Shown here: positions 17,532 to 25,977 of the stretch, piece by piece
Numbering within the stretch: the first letter of the stretch is position 1
Layout of the letters: every line of letters begins with the position of its first letter
Assembly (NCBI RefSeq): GCF_016316925.1
Contig: NZ_JAEEGB010000012.1
Span: 1 to 64,000, forward strand
DNA from: Clostridium aciditolerans
Lineage (GTDB): Bacteria > Bacillota > Clostridia > Clostridiales > Clostridiaceae
Length of the DNA stretch: 64,000 nucleotides
Direction of reading: 5' to 3'
Position numbers and translations under genes: made by a program
The notes under the pieces: generated by a model
The model's database searches: none
What the model was told of the DNA's origin: nothing
Seen by the model: only the letters and a program-made list of their open reading frames with translations

Positions 17532-18677
17532 CTACTTGAAATTTTTTATTCCAGGATATATAACCTTAAATTCACTATCCTTAAATGAGTCTATAAAGGT
17601 TACTTTTCCTTTATATTTAAAAGCTTTTTGCATTCTATTAAATCCTCTTCCAGATTTAAGAAATCTACCTTTGCTATCTAATGCAATTATTTTCTCGTAT
17701 ACCCACATATTTCTTTTTATGTAGTTCACAAAGCTTCCATTCCTATCTTTAACTAAGGTGCCAGGACTAATTAAAGCAATGCTATTATGATCAATTATGA
17801 GTTCTATTTCTTTATAAAATACTGTATAGTCTCTGTATAGTACAGCATTTCTAACCCCCTCATTTAAAGCTTCAGTTGGATATGATTTGGGAAGGATATT
17901 ATTAATCATATCTTCGCTTTTATCTAGCATTGATAATAAATCACCCTGTATTATAATTGTTTCATTAAAATCTTTATTAATTCTATTAGTTATTCTTATC
18001 ATATTATGGGGTATATATACATTATTCATTCTCGAAAATATTAAAAGTCCGCCTAATGTAACCATATGCTTACCGGAATCCTTATCCATATATATAATAG
18101 AAGCACTCTCCATAAGTTCAGTTCTATTTTCATCATCAGCCTGAATTCCCTGTGATGCAAAGTATTTATCTACTATGCTTTTTTCAATGCAGCTTATATC
18201 ACTATGAGGAATAGGACACAATTCTACATTTAAACTTAGACTTTCTTGCAGTGCAGATATTATTTCTTGCTTTCTCATTGTGTCATTGGTTGATCCCCTT
18301 CTTATATAAAATGCCCCATTATCACGCATTTGATAAGGCTTTTGCGGTCCATCATAAATATTTATAATCGCAACCTTTTTTTTATCAACCTCTAAAAATT
18401 CTAGTGAAATAGGCACAGGCGGTTCTATTCTCGAACTTATAATTTGCTGTATCTTTTCCTCATTTAATTCCAAATCTCCTATCCCTAGTACCTTCTTAGT
18501 CTTATCCTCTATTCCTATAACTAAATATCCTCTTCCCCCTCTTGAGTTTGCTATAGCACATATATCTTTTGCTAGTTCTTTTCTTCCGCTATCCGTATCA
18601 ATTTCTATATATTGCTTAAAATCTAGTTTGGTGCCTTCTGTCTTTTTCAGTAAATTTGTAAATCTTCTCTTATCCAT
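17532..18677 (-). CDS. Schlafen AlbA_2-domain protein with ATPase-like C-terminus
   Basis: The N-terminal part (about residues 10-135) is an AlbA_2 (Schlafen core-like) nucleic-acid-binding domain: EGTKLDFKQYIE, AIANSRGGRGYLVIGIED and the conserved PYQMRDNGAFYIRRGS. The C-terminal half has the HATPase_c_4-type segment EALNEGVRNAVLYRDY and SPGTLV. Such proteins are usually annotated as putative transcriptional regulators or ATP-dependent helicase-like proteins; the substrate is unknown. 381 aa, ATG at 18677 after GAGGT. No defence-system partners are evident nearby. Confidence 0.78.
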   Translation of the reverse strand: MDKRRFTNLLKKTEGTKLDFKQYIEIDTDSGRKELAKDICAIANSRGGRGYLVIGIEDKTKKVLGIGDLELNEEKIQQIISSRIEPPVPISLEFLEVDKKKVAIINIYDGPQKPYQMRDNGAFYIRRGSTNDTMRKQEIISALQESLSLNVELCPIPHSDISCIEKSIVDKYFASQGIQADDENRTELMESASIIYMDKDSGKHMVTLGGLLIFSRMNNVYIPHNMIRITNRINKDFNETIIIQGDLLSMLDKSEDMINNILPKSYPTEALNEGVRNAVLYRDYTVFYKEIELIIDHNSIALISPGTLVKDRNGSFVNYIKRNMWVYEKIIALDSKGRFLKSGRGFNRMQKAFKYKGKVTFIDSFKDSEFKVIYPGIKNFK

Positions 18678-18910
18678 ATCAACAACCTCAAATTTCTTAT
18701 ATAAATATTTATATTCAAATTTTTAATAAATATATTTGTTAAATTAATTATAATCCATTTATTATTATAATTTAATGCTTGCATTATCATTATTTATATA
18801 TTTTTACCCTATTGTTGGCAAATTAAAATATTGTTTTTTTAAAAGAATGTGATATAATAATTTTTGTAGTTAATCTTAATATAGGTCAATTTTTTCAAGG
18901 TACTTATATC

Positions 18911-18977
18911 TCCTAGGTCATAGGAGGAAGTTATCAAGAACAAAATTAGTCCTATGATCTTAAGGAGGTTTTTAAAA
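18911..18977 (+). promoter_or_regulatory. Leader with two mutually exclusive hairpins before the zinc-ribbon gene
   Basis: TCATAGGA (18918-18925) can pair either with TCCTA just before it (18911-18915 with 18921-18925) or with the perfect complement TCCTATGA (18950-18957), which ends a few bases before the true AAGGAGG (18962-18968). A second AGGAGG at 18922-18927 has no start codon behind it. This is the layout of a translational switch, but no ligand class is recognised. Confidence 0.4.
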
Positions 18978-19142
18978 ATGGCAGATAAGACTATCGTATG
19001 CAAAGACTGTGGAAAAGAATTTATATTTACTGAAGGCGAGCAAGCTTTCTACAAAGAAAAAGGATTTGAAAATGATCCAGTAAGATGCCCAGATTGCAGA
19101 AGAGCAAGAAAAGCTGAAAAAAATAGCATGAGAAATAGATAA
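18978..19142 (+). CDS. Small zinc-ribbon protein
   Basis: 54 aa. Two CxxC knuckles, CKDCGKEF and CPDCRRAR, flank the segment FTEGEQAFYKEKGFENDPV, the pattern of the short zinc-ribbon proteins common in clostridia and often annotated near cold-shock proteins. The C-terminus is basic, which suggests nucleic acid binding. ATG at 18978 lies 9 bases after AAGGAGG; an ATG at 18954 would translate the binding site and is rejected. The leader carries alternative hairpins. Confidence 0.85.
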   Translation: MADKTIVCKDCGKEFIFTEGEQAFYKEKGFENDPVRCPDCRRARKAEKNSMRNR

Positions 19143-19148
19143 TAATTT

Positions 19149-19173
19149 AAAGAGAGGTTTTAAACCTCTCTTT
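19149..19173. terminator. Bidirectional terminator
   Basis: AAAGAGAGG and CCTCTCTTT arms (12 bp if the centre pairs) followed by TTTTT on the plus strand. It lies between the convergent zinc-ribbon and ECF S-component genes and could serve both. Confidence 0.8.
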
Positions 19174-19175
19174 TT

Positions 19176-19739
19176 CTATTTCCTTATTACGTTTGCCTTC
19201 TTCAATACTTTTCCTAATGGTATTGCTAAGACAATGCCTGCAACTACCTGTGCAATGTTTCCTGGGATTTCTGCTGCTGCTAGCACAAAAGCCTGAGTAA
19301 AAGCTATTTTTGTGGTAAAGTGCATCAAAATTACTCCAGCTCCATAGTATGCTGCTATCATCCATATACCACCGAGTACAAATGCTAGTATATTGTTTAA
19401 TATATTGTTTCCTTCGTAATTATTTCTATAAGCAATAACCCCTGCAATGTATGCCATGGTTCCCTTTATTATAAATGTAAATGGCGCCCATATAGCATAT
19501 GGGGAAAGTAAATCAAACAAGCACATACCAATTGCTGCTGATAAAAATCCCTTTTTCTTCCCTAACAGTACTGCTGCTAAAAATACCATACTGTCACCAA
19601 GATGAACCACACCTTTAACTATAACTCCACTAGGTATATTAATTACCGCTGTAGCAATATAGGTTATTGCTGCCATAAGCGCTATCTGTACCATATCTTG
19701 AACTTTTCCATTACCTAATGCTACTTTTTTGCTTTCCAT
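19176..19739 (-). CDS. ECF transporter S component (vitamin-type importer)
   Basis: Membrane substrate-binding subunit of an energy-coupling factor importer. 187 aa with about six hydrophobic segments; VVHLGDSMVFLAAVLLGKKKG (near residues 50-70) is typical of the DUF1393/COG4720-like S components. The substrate cannot be told from sequence; pyrimidine, pyridoxine or riboflavin-type vitamins are candidates. No EcfA or EcfT genes are adjacent, as is usual for group II systems that share the module. I choose ATG at 19739, which follows AAGGAG by 12 bases; a start at 19769 has no binding site. A hairpin (GGCATA / TATGCC) lies just upstream in the leader. Confidence 0.8.
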   Translation of the reverse strand: MESKKVALGNGKVQDMVQIALMAAITYIATAVINIPSGVIVKGVVHLGDSMVFLAAVLLGKKKGFLSAAIGMCLFDLLSPYAIWAPFTFIIKGTMAYIAGVIAYRNNYEGNNILNNILAFVLGGIWMIAAYYGAGVILMHFTTKIAFTQAFVLAAAEIPGNIAQVVAGIVLAIPLGKVLKKANVIRK

Positions 19740-20016
19740 TGTTCCATTCCACTCCTTTTCTTTAGGCATACAAAATTTGAATATGCCCTATCATCATAAA
19801 TTACAAAGCAATATCACTATAGGTTATAGCTCTTTTCTGTTTACTATTATATTATTTTTTTATATAAATTCAAAATGTAACGATACAATGTATGAAATAT
19901 ATTTTATACAATAAATAATTGTTTTACTAATAATTTTTATTGGTAATGCTAATAATAACATTATCAGTAATGCTTTAATATGTAAGTACTTTAATATTTT
20001 ACAGGAGGTAATATAT

Positions 20017-20172
20017 ATGACTTTTTTACGTTGGTTAGGCGGCATAGTCTTATTCTTTTGGCTTATAGGTTTGATATTCCGAATCGGCGGTGGATTTATA
20101 AATCTTCTATTACTTGTAGCAGCATTAGTATTTATAGTAGATGCTCTATTTGGAAGAAAGAAGACAATGTAA
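20017..20172 (+). CDS. Small membrane protein (lmo0937-like)
   Basis: 51 aa: MTFLRWLGGIVLFFWLIGLI begins the protein, which has two hydrophobic segments separated by FRIGGGFIN and a basic end GRKKTM. This is the pattern of lmo0937-family membrane proteins. ATG at 20017 has a perfect AGGAGGT 7 bases upstream, and a terminator follows the stop, so the reading frame is well supported despite its size. Function unknown; such proteins are often stress-related. Confidence 0.82.
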   Translation: MTFLRWLGGIVLFFWLIGLIFRIGGGFINLLLLVAALVFIVDALFGRKKTM

Positions 20173-20187
20173 CATATTTAATAAATA

Positions 20188-20212
20188 AGAGTTCAGATTT
20201 TATCTGAGCTCT
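20188..20212 (+). terminator. Terminator of the small membrane protein gene
   Basis: AGAGTTCAGAT-TTT-ATCTGAGCTCT, an 11-bp stem with one G-U pair, followed by TTACTATTTTTTT. Confidence 0.85.
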
Positions 20213-20318
20213 TTACTATTTTTTTGACTTTTTGTGGCATCATAACTATATTTACTTGTGTACTTGTCCTAATACTCATGATATAATTTATTCTGTGTAT
20301 GAAGGGAGGATTTAATTT

Positions 20319-21299
20319 ATGTTAAATTTCATGAAAAAAAGAGTATTAAGAACATCTAAAGCTATGCTTCTAAAAGCTTTTGACTTCTTGAATAAATACT
20401 ATTTTATTATTATAGGTCTCTATTTTTTATACAACGCTATGAAAATCGTATACGCTAATACAGGAGTTGACTATAAAGCTTTTAAATTTTTATTAGCATT
20501 TGCAGCATTTACAGCTTATTCTGAGATTCGCAAAGATGTTAAATGGATTCCTTACTTATTACTTGCTGTGCCTTTTCTAATGTTTTTATCATATATAAAT
20601 GTTCATGGATATGCATTTTGGGGAAAAATGCTAAGCTGGCAAATGAGCAAAAATATTGTAGTGGATTTAAATCCTATTTTTAGCAAGATACCATTAAACG
20701 ATGCTGCATTCTTACGTGTCTACAAACCCGAGACTCTTACTTGGATTTTAAGAATGGTTTATAATAATGGATTTGTTCTTCCTATATTGTTGCCTATTTA
20801 TAGAGCTGCTATATCTAAGGACTTTAAAAAGATGGTTAGATATGCATTATCCGGACATATAGTACAAGTTTTTCTAATAACACCTTTTTATCTTACTTTC
20901 CATTTACAAGAAGTATGGTACGTACTTGGCCATCCTGATGGACTAGCAAGAAACATGACTCCTGCACAAGCAGCAGGTGTATCACTAAATTGCTTCCCAT
21001 CTATGCATACTTCTATAGCCTTTGCAGCATTTTTATTAGTTATGAGAGAAAAAAATAAGCTATTTAAGTATGTATGGGGATTCTTTTGCTTAAGTGTAAT
21101 ATTCTCTACAATGTATTTAGAGATACACTGGGTTATAGATGTATTGGCTGGAATGTTATTTGCTTATGGAACTGTTAAATTAGTTGATTTTGTCTTAGAT
21201 AAAGGCAAAATATTAATACAAAGCATACTTCGCTCTTACTACTATAAAAGCATTCCTTCAACCTATATAAGCAATTACTATACAAATTTATTACAATAA
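20319..21299 (+). CDS. PAP2-superfamily membrane phosphatase/phosphotransferase
   Basis: 326 aa integral membrane protein with about six helices. The catalytic motifs are CFPSMHTSIAF (PSxH, near residues 226-236) and LEIHWVIDVLAG (HxxxD, near 267-278), as in PAP2_3/inositol-phosphorylceramide-synthase-like members. It probably dephosphorylates or exchanges head groups of a lipid phosphate at the outer face of the membrane; the exact substrate is unknown. ATG at 20319 follows GGGAGG. Monocistronic, sharing a bidirectional terminator with prfC. Confidence 0.85.
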   Translation: MLNFMKKRVLRTSKAMLLKAFDFLNKYYFIIIGLYFLYNAMKIVYANTGVDYKAFKFLLAFAAFTAYSEIRKDVKWIPYLLLAVPFLMFLSYINVHGYAFWGKMLSWQMSKNIVVDLNPIFSKIPLNDAAFLRVYKPETLTWILRMVYNNGFVLPILLPIYRAAISKDFKKMVRYALSGHIVQVFLITPFYLTFHLQEVWYVLGHPDGLARNMTPAQAAGVSLNCFPSMHTSIAFAAFLLVMREKNKLFKYVWGFFCLSVIFSTMYLEIHWVIDVLAGMLFAYGTVKLVDFVLDKGKILIQSILRSYYYKSIPSTYISNYYTNLLQ

Positions 21300-21305
21300 C
21301 ATAAG

Positions 21306-21336
21306 AAGGGTTAAACTAAAATTTAGTTTAACCCTT
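21306..21336. terminator. Bidirectional terminator (PAP2 gene / prfC)
   Basis: AAGGGTTAAACTA and TAGTTTAACCCTT form a perfect 13-bp stem with a 5-base loop between convergent genes; T runs on both sides. Confidence 0.85.
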
Positions 21337-21348
21337 TTATTTATATAG

Positions 21349-22941
21349 TTATTCAGATTTACCAATATCAGATAGCGTAAGCCCCTTGTTATGGTCTAGT
21401 GCCCATCCTATTGCCCACTCACTTTGGAATATTAATATATTTCTATCCTTTAAATCTTTAACTACTTTTGTATCACTTGTTAACGTAAGTTTATCTACTG
21501 GAACTTCTGAACTTTCTATCCATCTTATATATTTATATGAAAGTCTATCCATTTTTATATCTACATTGTATTCATGTTTCATTCTGTATTCTAATACTTC
21601 AAATTGTAGTACTCCTACAACCCCTACTATAATCTCTTCAATTCCTATATGGAGCTCCTTGAACACCTGGATTGCACCTTCTTGTGAAATCTCAGTTACG
21701 CCCTTTATGAATTGTTTTCTTTTCATTGTATCTATAGTTTTAACTCTTGCAAAAAACTCTGGAGCAAATATAGGAATGCCTTCGAATTTAAACTTTTTAG
21801 GGCTTGAGCATAAAGTATCTCCAATACTAAAAATACCAGGATCAAAAACTCCAATTATATCACCTGCATAGGCTTCCTCCACAATTTCTCTATCTTGAGC
21901 CAAAAATTGTTGTGGCTGTGCAAGTTTAATTTTATTTCCACCCTGGATATGGAACACTTCCATCCCCTTTTTAAATCTGCCTGAACAAATTCTCATAAAG
22001 GCAATTCTATCTCTATGTGCTGGATTCATGTTAGCTTGAATCTTAAAGACAAAAGCTGAGAAATCCTCATTAAAAACCTCTACTTCTCCCTGGTCTGATT
22101 CTCTTGCCAAAGGTGCTGTAGTTAAGCCCAAGAACTCTCTTAAAAATGGCTCCACACCAAAGTTAGTTAAAGCACTACCAAAGAATACCGGAGTAAGTGA
22201 GCCGTCCCTTACTTTCTTAATATCAAATTCATCGCCAGCTATGTCGAGTAGTTCAATATCTTCTTTTAACTTTTCGTGCAGGGGTTCTCCAAGTAGATCC
22301 TTAAATACTGAATCATCTACTTGACCTTCTATTGATTGCACTGCAGTTTGTCCGTGGTTTCCACCATTGAAAGCCTCAATTAATTTTTTCTCTCTATCGT
22401 ATACACCTTTGAAATCTGCCCCTGAACCTATAGGCCAATTCATTGGATATGATTTTATTCCTAAAACATTCTCTATATCTTCCATTAGTTCAAATGGATC
22501 TTTACTTTCTCTATCCATTTTATTTACGAATGTAAATATAGGTATTCCTCTTAAACTACATACATGGAAAAGCTTTTTTGTCTGCTCTTCCACACCTTTT
22601 GCAGCATCGATAACCATAACAGCACTGTCTGCTGCCATTAACGTTCTGTAGGTATCCTCACTGAAATCTTGGTGTCCTGGTGTATCTAATATATTTATAC
22701 AAAATCCATCATAGTTAAATTGCATAACTGAAGATGTAACTGAAATACCTCTTTGTTTCTCTATTTCCATCCAGTCTGATACTGCATGTTTTGATGCTTT
22801 TCTAGCTTTAACGGAACCAGCAAGCCTTATTGCTCCTCCGTATAATAATAGCTTTTCTGTCAACGTAGTTTTACCAGCGTCGGGGTGGGATATTATAGCA
22901 AATGTTCTTCTTCTTTCAATCTCTTTTACTAAGTCCGCCAC
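21349..22941 (-). CDS. prfC: Peptide chain release factor 3 (RF3)
   Basis: GTPase that recycles RF1/RF2 after translation termination. G motifs: SHPDAGKTT (near residues 18-26), DTPGHQDFSEDT and NKMDR; the N-terminus ADLVKEIERRRTFAIISHPD is characteristic of RF3 and separates it from EF-G. I choose the GTG at 22941, 8 bases after AGAGGAG, giving the family-standard N-terminus and 530 aa; reading from 23007 would add 22 atypical residues. Single gene. Confidence 0.95.
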   Translation of the reverse strand: MADLVKEIERRRTFAIISHPDAGKTTLTEKLLLYGGAIRLAGSVKARKASKHAVSDWMEIEKQRGISVTSSVMQFNYDGFCINILDTPGHQDFSEDTYRTLMAADSAVMVIDAAKGVEEQTKKLFHVCSLRGIPIFTFVNKMDRESKDPFELMEDIENVLGIKSYPMNWPIGSGADFKGVYDREKKLIEAFNGGNHGQTAVQSIEGQVDDSVFKDLLGEPLHEKLKEDIELLDIAGDEFDIKKVRDGSLTPVFFGSALTNFGVEPFLREFLGLTTAPLARESDQGEVEVFNEDFSAFVFKIQANMNPAHRDRIAFMRICSGRFKKGMEVFHIQGGNKIKLAQPQQFLAQDREIVEEAYAGDIIGVFDPGIFSIGDTLCSSPKKFKFEGIPIFAPEFFARVKTIDTMKRKQFIKGVTEISQEGAIQVFKELHIGIEEIIVGVVGVLQFEVLEYRMKHEYNVDIKMDRLSYKYIRWIESSEVPVDKLTLTSDTKVVKDLKDRNILIFQSEWAIGWALDHNKGLTLSDIGKSE

Positions 22942-23206
22942 AGCTCTCTCTCCTCTTCTTTTATTGCTTCCAACAATGATTTTAACTTTATTATTAATTA
23001 ATGTCAACTTAAGTGATTTAAGATTATATCATTTCGTACAATTCTTTTCAATAAAAAAATATTTTCACAACGTAAACGTTTAATTTTATATTTATTTACC
23101 TTAGATAGCCTAATATTAAGAATTTACAAAATTTATTTCGACAGCTTAAATGATATAATAATTTATATAAGACATCTTTGAAAATATGTAATATTGGAGG
23201 TTTAAA

Positions 23207-24025
23207 ATGTACAAGTTAGTCGCACTTGATATGGATGGAACTCTTTTAAAAGAGGACAAGACTATATCTAAAGAAAATCTCGAAGCAATTAAGAAAGCTA
23301 AAGAAAATGGCATCAAGGTAGTTTTAGCAACTGGTAGACCTACTAAAGGTATTGAAAAATATTTAAAGCAATTAAATTTATTAAACGACGGTGATTATGC
23401 CGTAGCCTTTAATGGTGCAGTAGTTCAAAATACTAAAACTGGTGAGATTATAGCTAAAAATTTTATGAATTTAAATGATCTTAAATATCTATATACTTTG
23501 AGTAAAAAACTTAATGTAAATATTCATGCTCTAACGACCTCTTCCTGTATAACTCCTAAGCTCAATAAGTATAGTGAGTTGGAAGCTACTATGAATGGTA
23601 TACCTCTTGAAATAGTTGATTTTGATAACATAAGCAAAGATACTACCATAGTAAAGGTTATGTTTATAGATGATGAGAGTATATTGAATAAAGTCATAGA
23701 GAATCTTCCTAATGACATCAACGATAGATATACAATCGTCAGAAGCGCTCCTTTCTTTCTAGAGTTTATAAATAAGAAAGTTAATAAGGGATTTGGCGTC
23801 GAAGTCTTAGCTAAAAATTTAGGCATAAACCAAGAAGAGGTTATTTGTATGGGTGATGCCGGTAATGACATACACATGATAAAGTATGCTGGACTAGGCG
23901 TAGCTATGGGCAATGCATTTCCTGAGTTAAAAGAAATTGCTAATTATATTACCAAAACCAACGAAGAACATGGCGTGGCTCACGTAATAAATAAGTTTAT
24001 ATTAAAAGGTCAAAAGGTAGGATAA
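23207..24025 (+). CDS. Cof-type HAD-IIB sugar-phosphate phosphatase
   Basis: A haloacid dehalogenase-like phosphatase with a C2 cap. Motif I DMDGTLL (residues 8-14), motif II ATGRP (near 44-48), motif III Lys in NKKVNKGFG, and motif IV GDAGNDIHMIKYAG near the C-terminus. 272 aa. Cof-type enzymes act on sugar phosphates, flavin nucleotides or similar; the substrate is not deducible. ATG at 23207 follows GGAGG. Its stop codon lies within the shared terminator stem. Confidence 0.9.
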   Translation: MYKLVALDMDGTLLKEDKTISKENLEAIKKAKENGIKVVLATGRPTKGIEKYLKQLNLLNDGDYAVAFNGAVVQNTKTGEIIAKNFMNLNDLKYLYTLSKKLNVNIHALTTSSCITPKLNKYSELEATMNGIPLEIVDFDNISKDTTIVKVMFIDDESILNKVIENLPNDINDRYTIVRSAPFFLEFINKKVNKGFGVEVLAKNLGINQEEVICMGDAGNDIHMIKYAGLGVAMGNAFPELKEIANYITKTNEEHGVAHVINKFILKGQKVG

Positions 24026-24043
24026 AAACTTTATCCTACCTTT
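24013..24043. terminator. Bidirectional terminator (HAD gene / trpS)
   Basis: AAAGGTAGGATAAA / TTTATCCTACCTTT, a perfect 14-bp stem with a 3-base loop that overlaps the ends of both convergent genes. Confidence 0.85.
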
Positions 24044-25040
24044 ATCTTGGTATAAATCCTATTTTTTTCTGCATTTTTCTTAGCATTTTATTTGCAACAT
24101 AATTTGCTTTTTCTGCACCCTTTCTATATATACTCTCAAGATATTCTTTATCATTTAATATTTCGTTTATTCTTTTTTGTATAGGCTCCAACTCATTAAC
24201 TATAGCATCTGCAACATCTAATTTAAATTGAGCATATCCTTGACCTTCATACTTTTTCTCTATTTGATCTATGCTCATTCCTGTTATAGCATTTAATATT
24301 GTTATTAGATTCTTAACTCCTGGTTGTTCATCATTATACTTTACTATACCTAAACTGTCGGTAACAGCTCTGCTAATTTTCTTTCTTATTACATCTGGAG
24401 GATCCATTATTAATATATAACTATTAGGATTGTCTGCTGACTTTGACATCTTTTTTGTAGGCTCTTGTAAATCCATAACTTTTGCGCCTAACTCTGGAAT
24501 ATAAGGTTCAGGTATATTAAACGTAGGGCTGTATAAGCTATTAAATCTCTCAGCAATGTCTCTAGTAAGCTCAAGATGCTGTTTTTGATCTTTTCCTACT
24601 GGAACTAAGTTAGCATTATAAAGCAGTATATCTGCAGCCATTAGAACAGGATAGTCTAGTAACCCCGCACTTATGGATTCTCCGTATCTTTGAGATTTAT
24701 CCTTAAATTGCGTCATTCTACTTAATTCTCCAGTATAAGTGAAGCAATTTAACAACCAAGCTCCTTCAGCGTGAGCAGGAACATGTGATTGAATAAATAT
24801 AGTATTTTTTTCCGGATCAAGCCCTGCTGCTAAGTATATTGCAAGTACTTCTAGTGTTCTTCTTCTTAAATCTTTTGGCTCCTGTCTTACTGTTATAGCA
24901 TGCAAATCTACTACGCAATAATAGCATTCATATTCATCCTGTAACTTAACCCAATTTTTTAAAGCTCCTAAATAGTTACCTAATGTCAAGTTTCCTGATG
25001 GCTGAATTCCACTAAATATTATCTTCTTATTTTCTTCCAT
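24042..25040 (-). CDS. trpS: Tryptophanyl-tRNA synthetase
   Basis: Class Ic synthetase for tRNA-Trp. The ATP motif GIQPSGNLTLGNYLGA (TxGN form of HIGH) is near residues 10-25, MAADILLYNANLVPVGKDQKQHLEL covers the tryptophan site, and the KMSKS motif KKMSKSADNPNS is intact. 332 aa is normal. ATG at 25040 follows GAGGTG. A T-box leader with a UGG specifier lies directly upstream, so the gene is expected to respond to uncharged tRNA-Trp, whose gene is at 11365-11440. Confidence 0.97.
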   Translation of the reverse strand: MEENKKIIFSGIQPSGNLTLGNYLGALKNWVKLQDEYECYYCVVDLHAITVRQEPKDLRRRTLEVLAIYLAAGLDPEKNTIFIQSHVPAHAEGAWLLNCFTYTGELSRMTQFKDKSQRYGESISAGLLDYPVLMAADILLYNANLVPVGKDQKQHLELTRDIAERFNSLYSPTFNIPEPYIPELGAKVMDLQEPTKKMSKSADNPNSYILIMDPPDVIRKKISRAVTDSLGIVKYNDEQPGVKNLITILNAITGMSIDQIEKKYEGQGYAQFKLDVADAIVNELEPIQKRINEILNDKEYLESIYRKGAEKANYVANKMLRKMQKKIGFIPR

Positions 25041-25079
25041 AAAAATTCACCTCATTTATTTAATTATTGTAAATAAAAA

Positions 25080-25345
25080 AACCCTATGATTTTTTAAATC
25101 ATAGGGCGTAATGTCGCTGTGCCACCTAATTTCAAAAAGACAAGCAATATAGTCTTTTCCTCAACTCAGATACATAAAAATATCCTATCTTTATAACGTA
25201 AGATTAACGTCCAGGAACTACTTTTTATTCATTCCGATCCTCCAGAACCCATTCGGTTTAATCATAATTGCTATAATCCCACCACCTACAGCTCTCTTTA
25301 AATCTGTTTTTAAACCTACTTACTTTCTATCAACGGATTTATATT
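25080..25345 (-). promoter_or_regulatory. T-box riboswitch for trpS (UGG specifier)
   Basis: Minus strand. AGAGAG of stem I lies near 25292-25298; the specifier context GAA-TGG-GTT places UGG at 25251-25249; the antiterminator T-box reads AGGTGGCACAGCG (25127-25115). The terminator follows, CCCTATGATTT / AAATCATAGGG (25082-25106) and T7. Its arrangement is the same as the proS leader in this window. Confidence 0.93.
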
Positions 25346-25441
25346 ATTTGATTCTTTTAAAATATATTATTCTTTAAAAGAAGATTTGTCAATACTTTTA
25401 TACTTATTTTTTTATATGAAACTCCTCTTCGCAAACTCAGA

Positions 25442-25491
25442 TGAGTAAGCGATTCACACAAAATCAAAGATTTTGGTTCTCTGCTTACTTT
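25442..25491. repeat. Nested hairpin at the 3' end of the superoxide reductase gene
   Basis: Outer arms AGTAAGC / GCTTACT (25444-25450, 25483-25489) enclose a hairpin CAAAATC-AAA-GATTTTG (25459-25475). It overlaps the stop codon at 25485. No T run follows, so it may be a dispersed repeat or stability element, not a simple terminator. Confidence 0.35.
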
Positions 25492-25859
25492 TTCCACAGT
25501 CCGTGTATATTGCAATATTCTCTTGCAAATAACACTTCCTCGTCAATTTTGAATATTGCTTCTGGCTTTTCTCCTGGCTTAAGCCATTTTCTATAAAGCT
25601 TGTTAGCAGTGTGTACTTCTATCCATTCTATGTGGTGTTCCTCAACCATTGGATGTTCTACTTCTCCAACTTTTACAATTACTCCACCTTCTATTTTTTC
25701 TATTGCTGGCACGTGCTTTTCAACTGCTGCATCTACTGTATTCTCTACAAGCAGTGTCATCGGCTTATTACAACAAACTAAGCTTCCTCCTGCTTTATGA
25801 ATTACCTCAACCATATTGCCGCAAATCTCACATTTATAAACCTGTCTAACCTCTGTCAT
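25485..25859 (-). CDS. dfx: Desulfoferrodoxin (2Fe superoxide reductase)
   Basis: Reduces superoxide to hydrogen peroxide in the cytoplasm, an oxygen-defence enzyme of anaerobes. The N-terminal desulforedoxin-type rubredoxin centre uses C10, C13, C29 and C30 (CEICG, VCC). The catalytic Fe(His)4Cys centre is built from H49, H69, H75, C116 and H119 (EKHVP, VEHPM, EHHIEW, REYCNIHGLW). 124 aa is standard for the two-iron class. ATG at 25859 follows GGGAGG. Single gene. Confidence 0.96.
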   Translation of the reverse strand: MTEVRQVYKCEICGNMVEVIHKAGGSLVCCNKPMTLLVENTVDAAVEKHVPAIEKIEGGVIVKVGEVEHPMVEEHHIEWIEVHTANKLYRKWLKPGEKPEAIFKIDEEVLFAREYCNIHGLWKK

Positions 25860-25977
25860 AATAATTCCTCCCTTTCATTGAATTTTCTGATTTTAATTAT
25901 ATTATTCTGCATCTTTTTCTAATTTCCTTTTTTTAATTAAGTTATTATCGATAATTTTTAAATCATTGAAATTAGGG

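Noticed and set aside
19740-19800. preQ1, THF or FMN riboswitch before the ECF S-component gene
   Set aside because: A short GGCATA/TATGCC hairpin is present, but none of the conserved motifs of these classes could be found.
22942-23007. 22-residue N-terminal extension of RF3
   Set aside because: A well-placed AGAGGAG before the GTG at 22941 gives the conserved RF3 N-terminus; the extension includes that site as codons.
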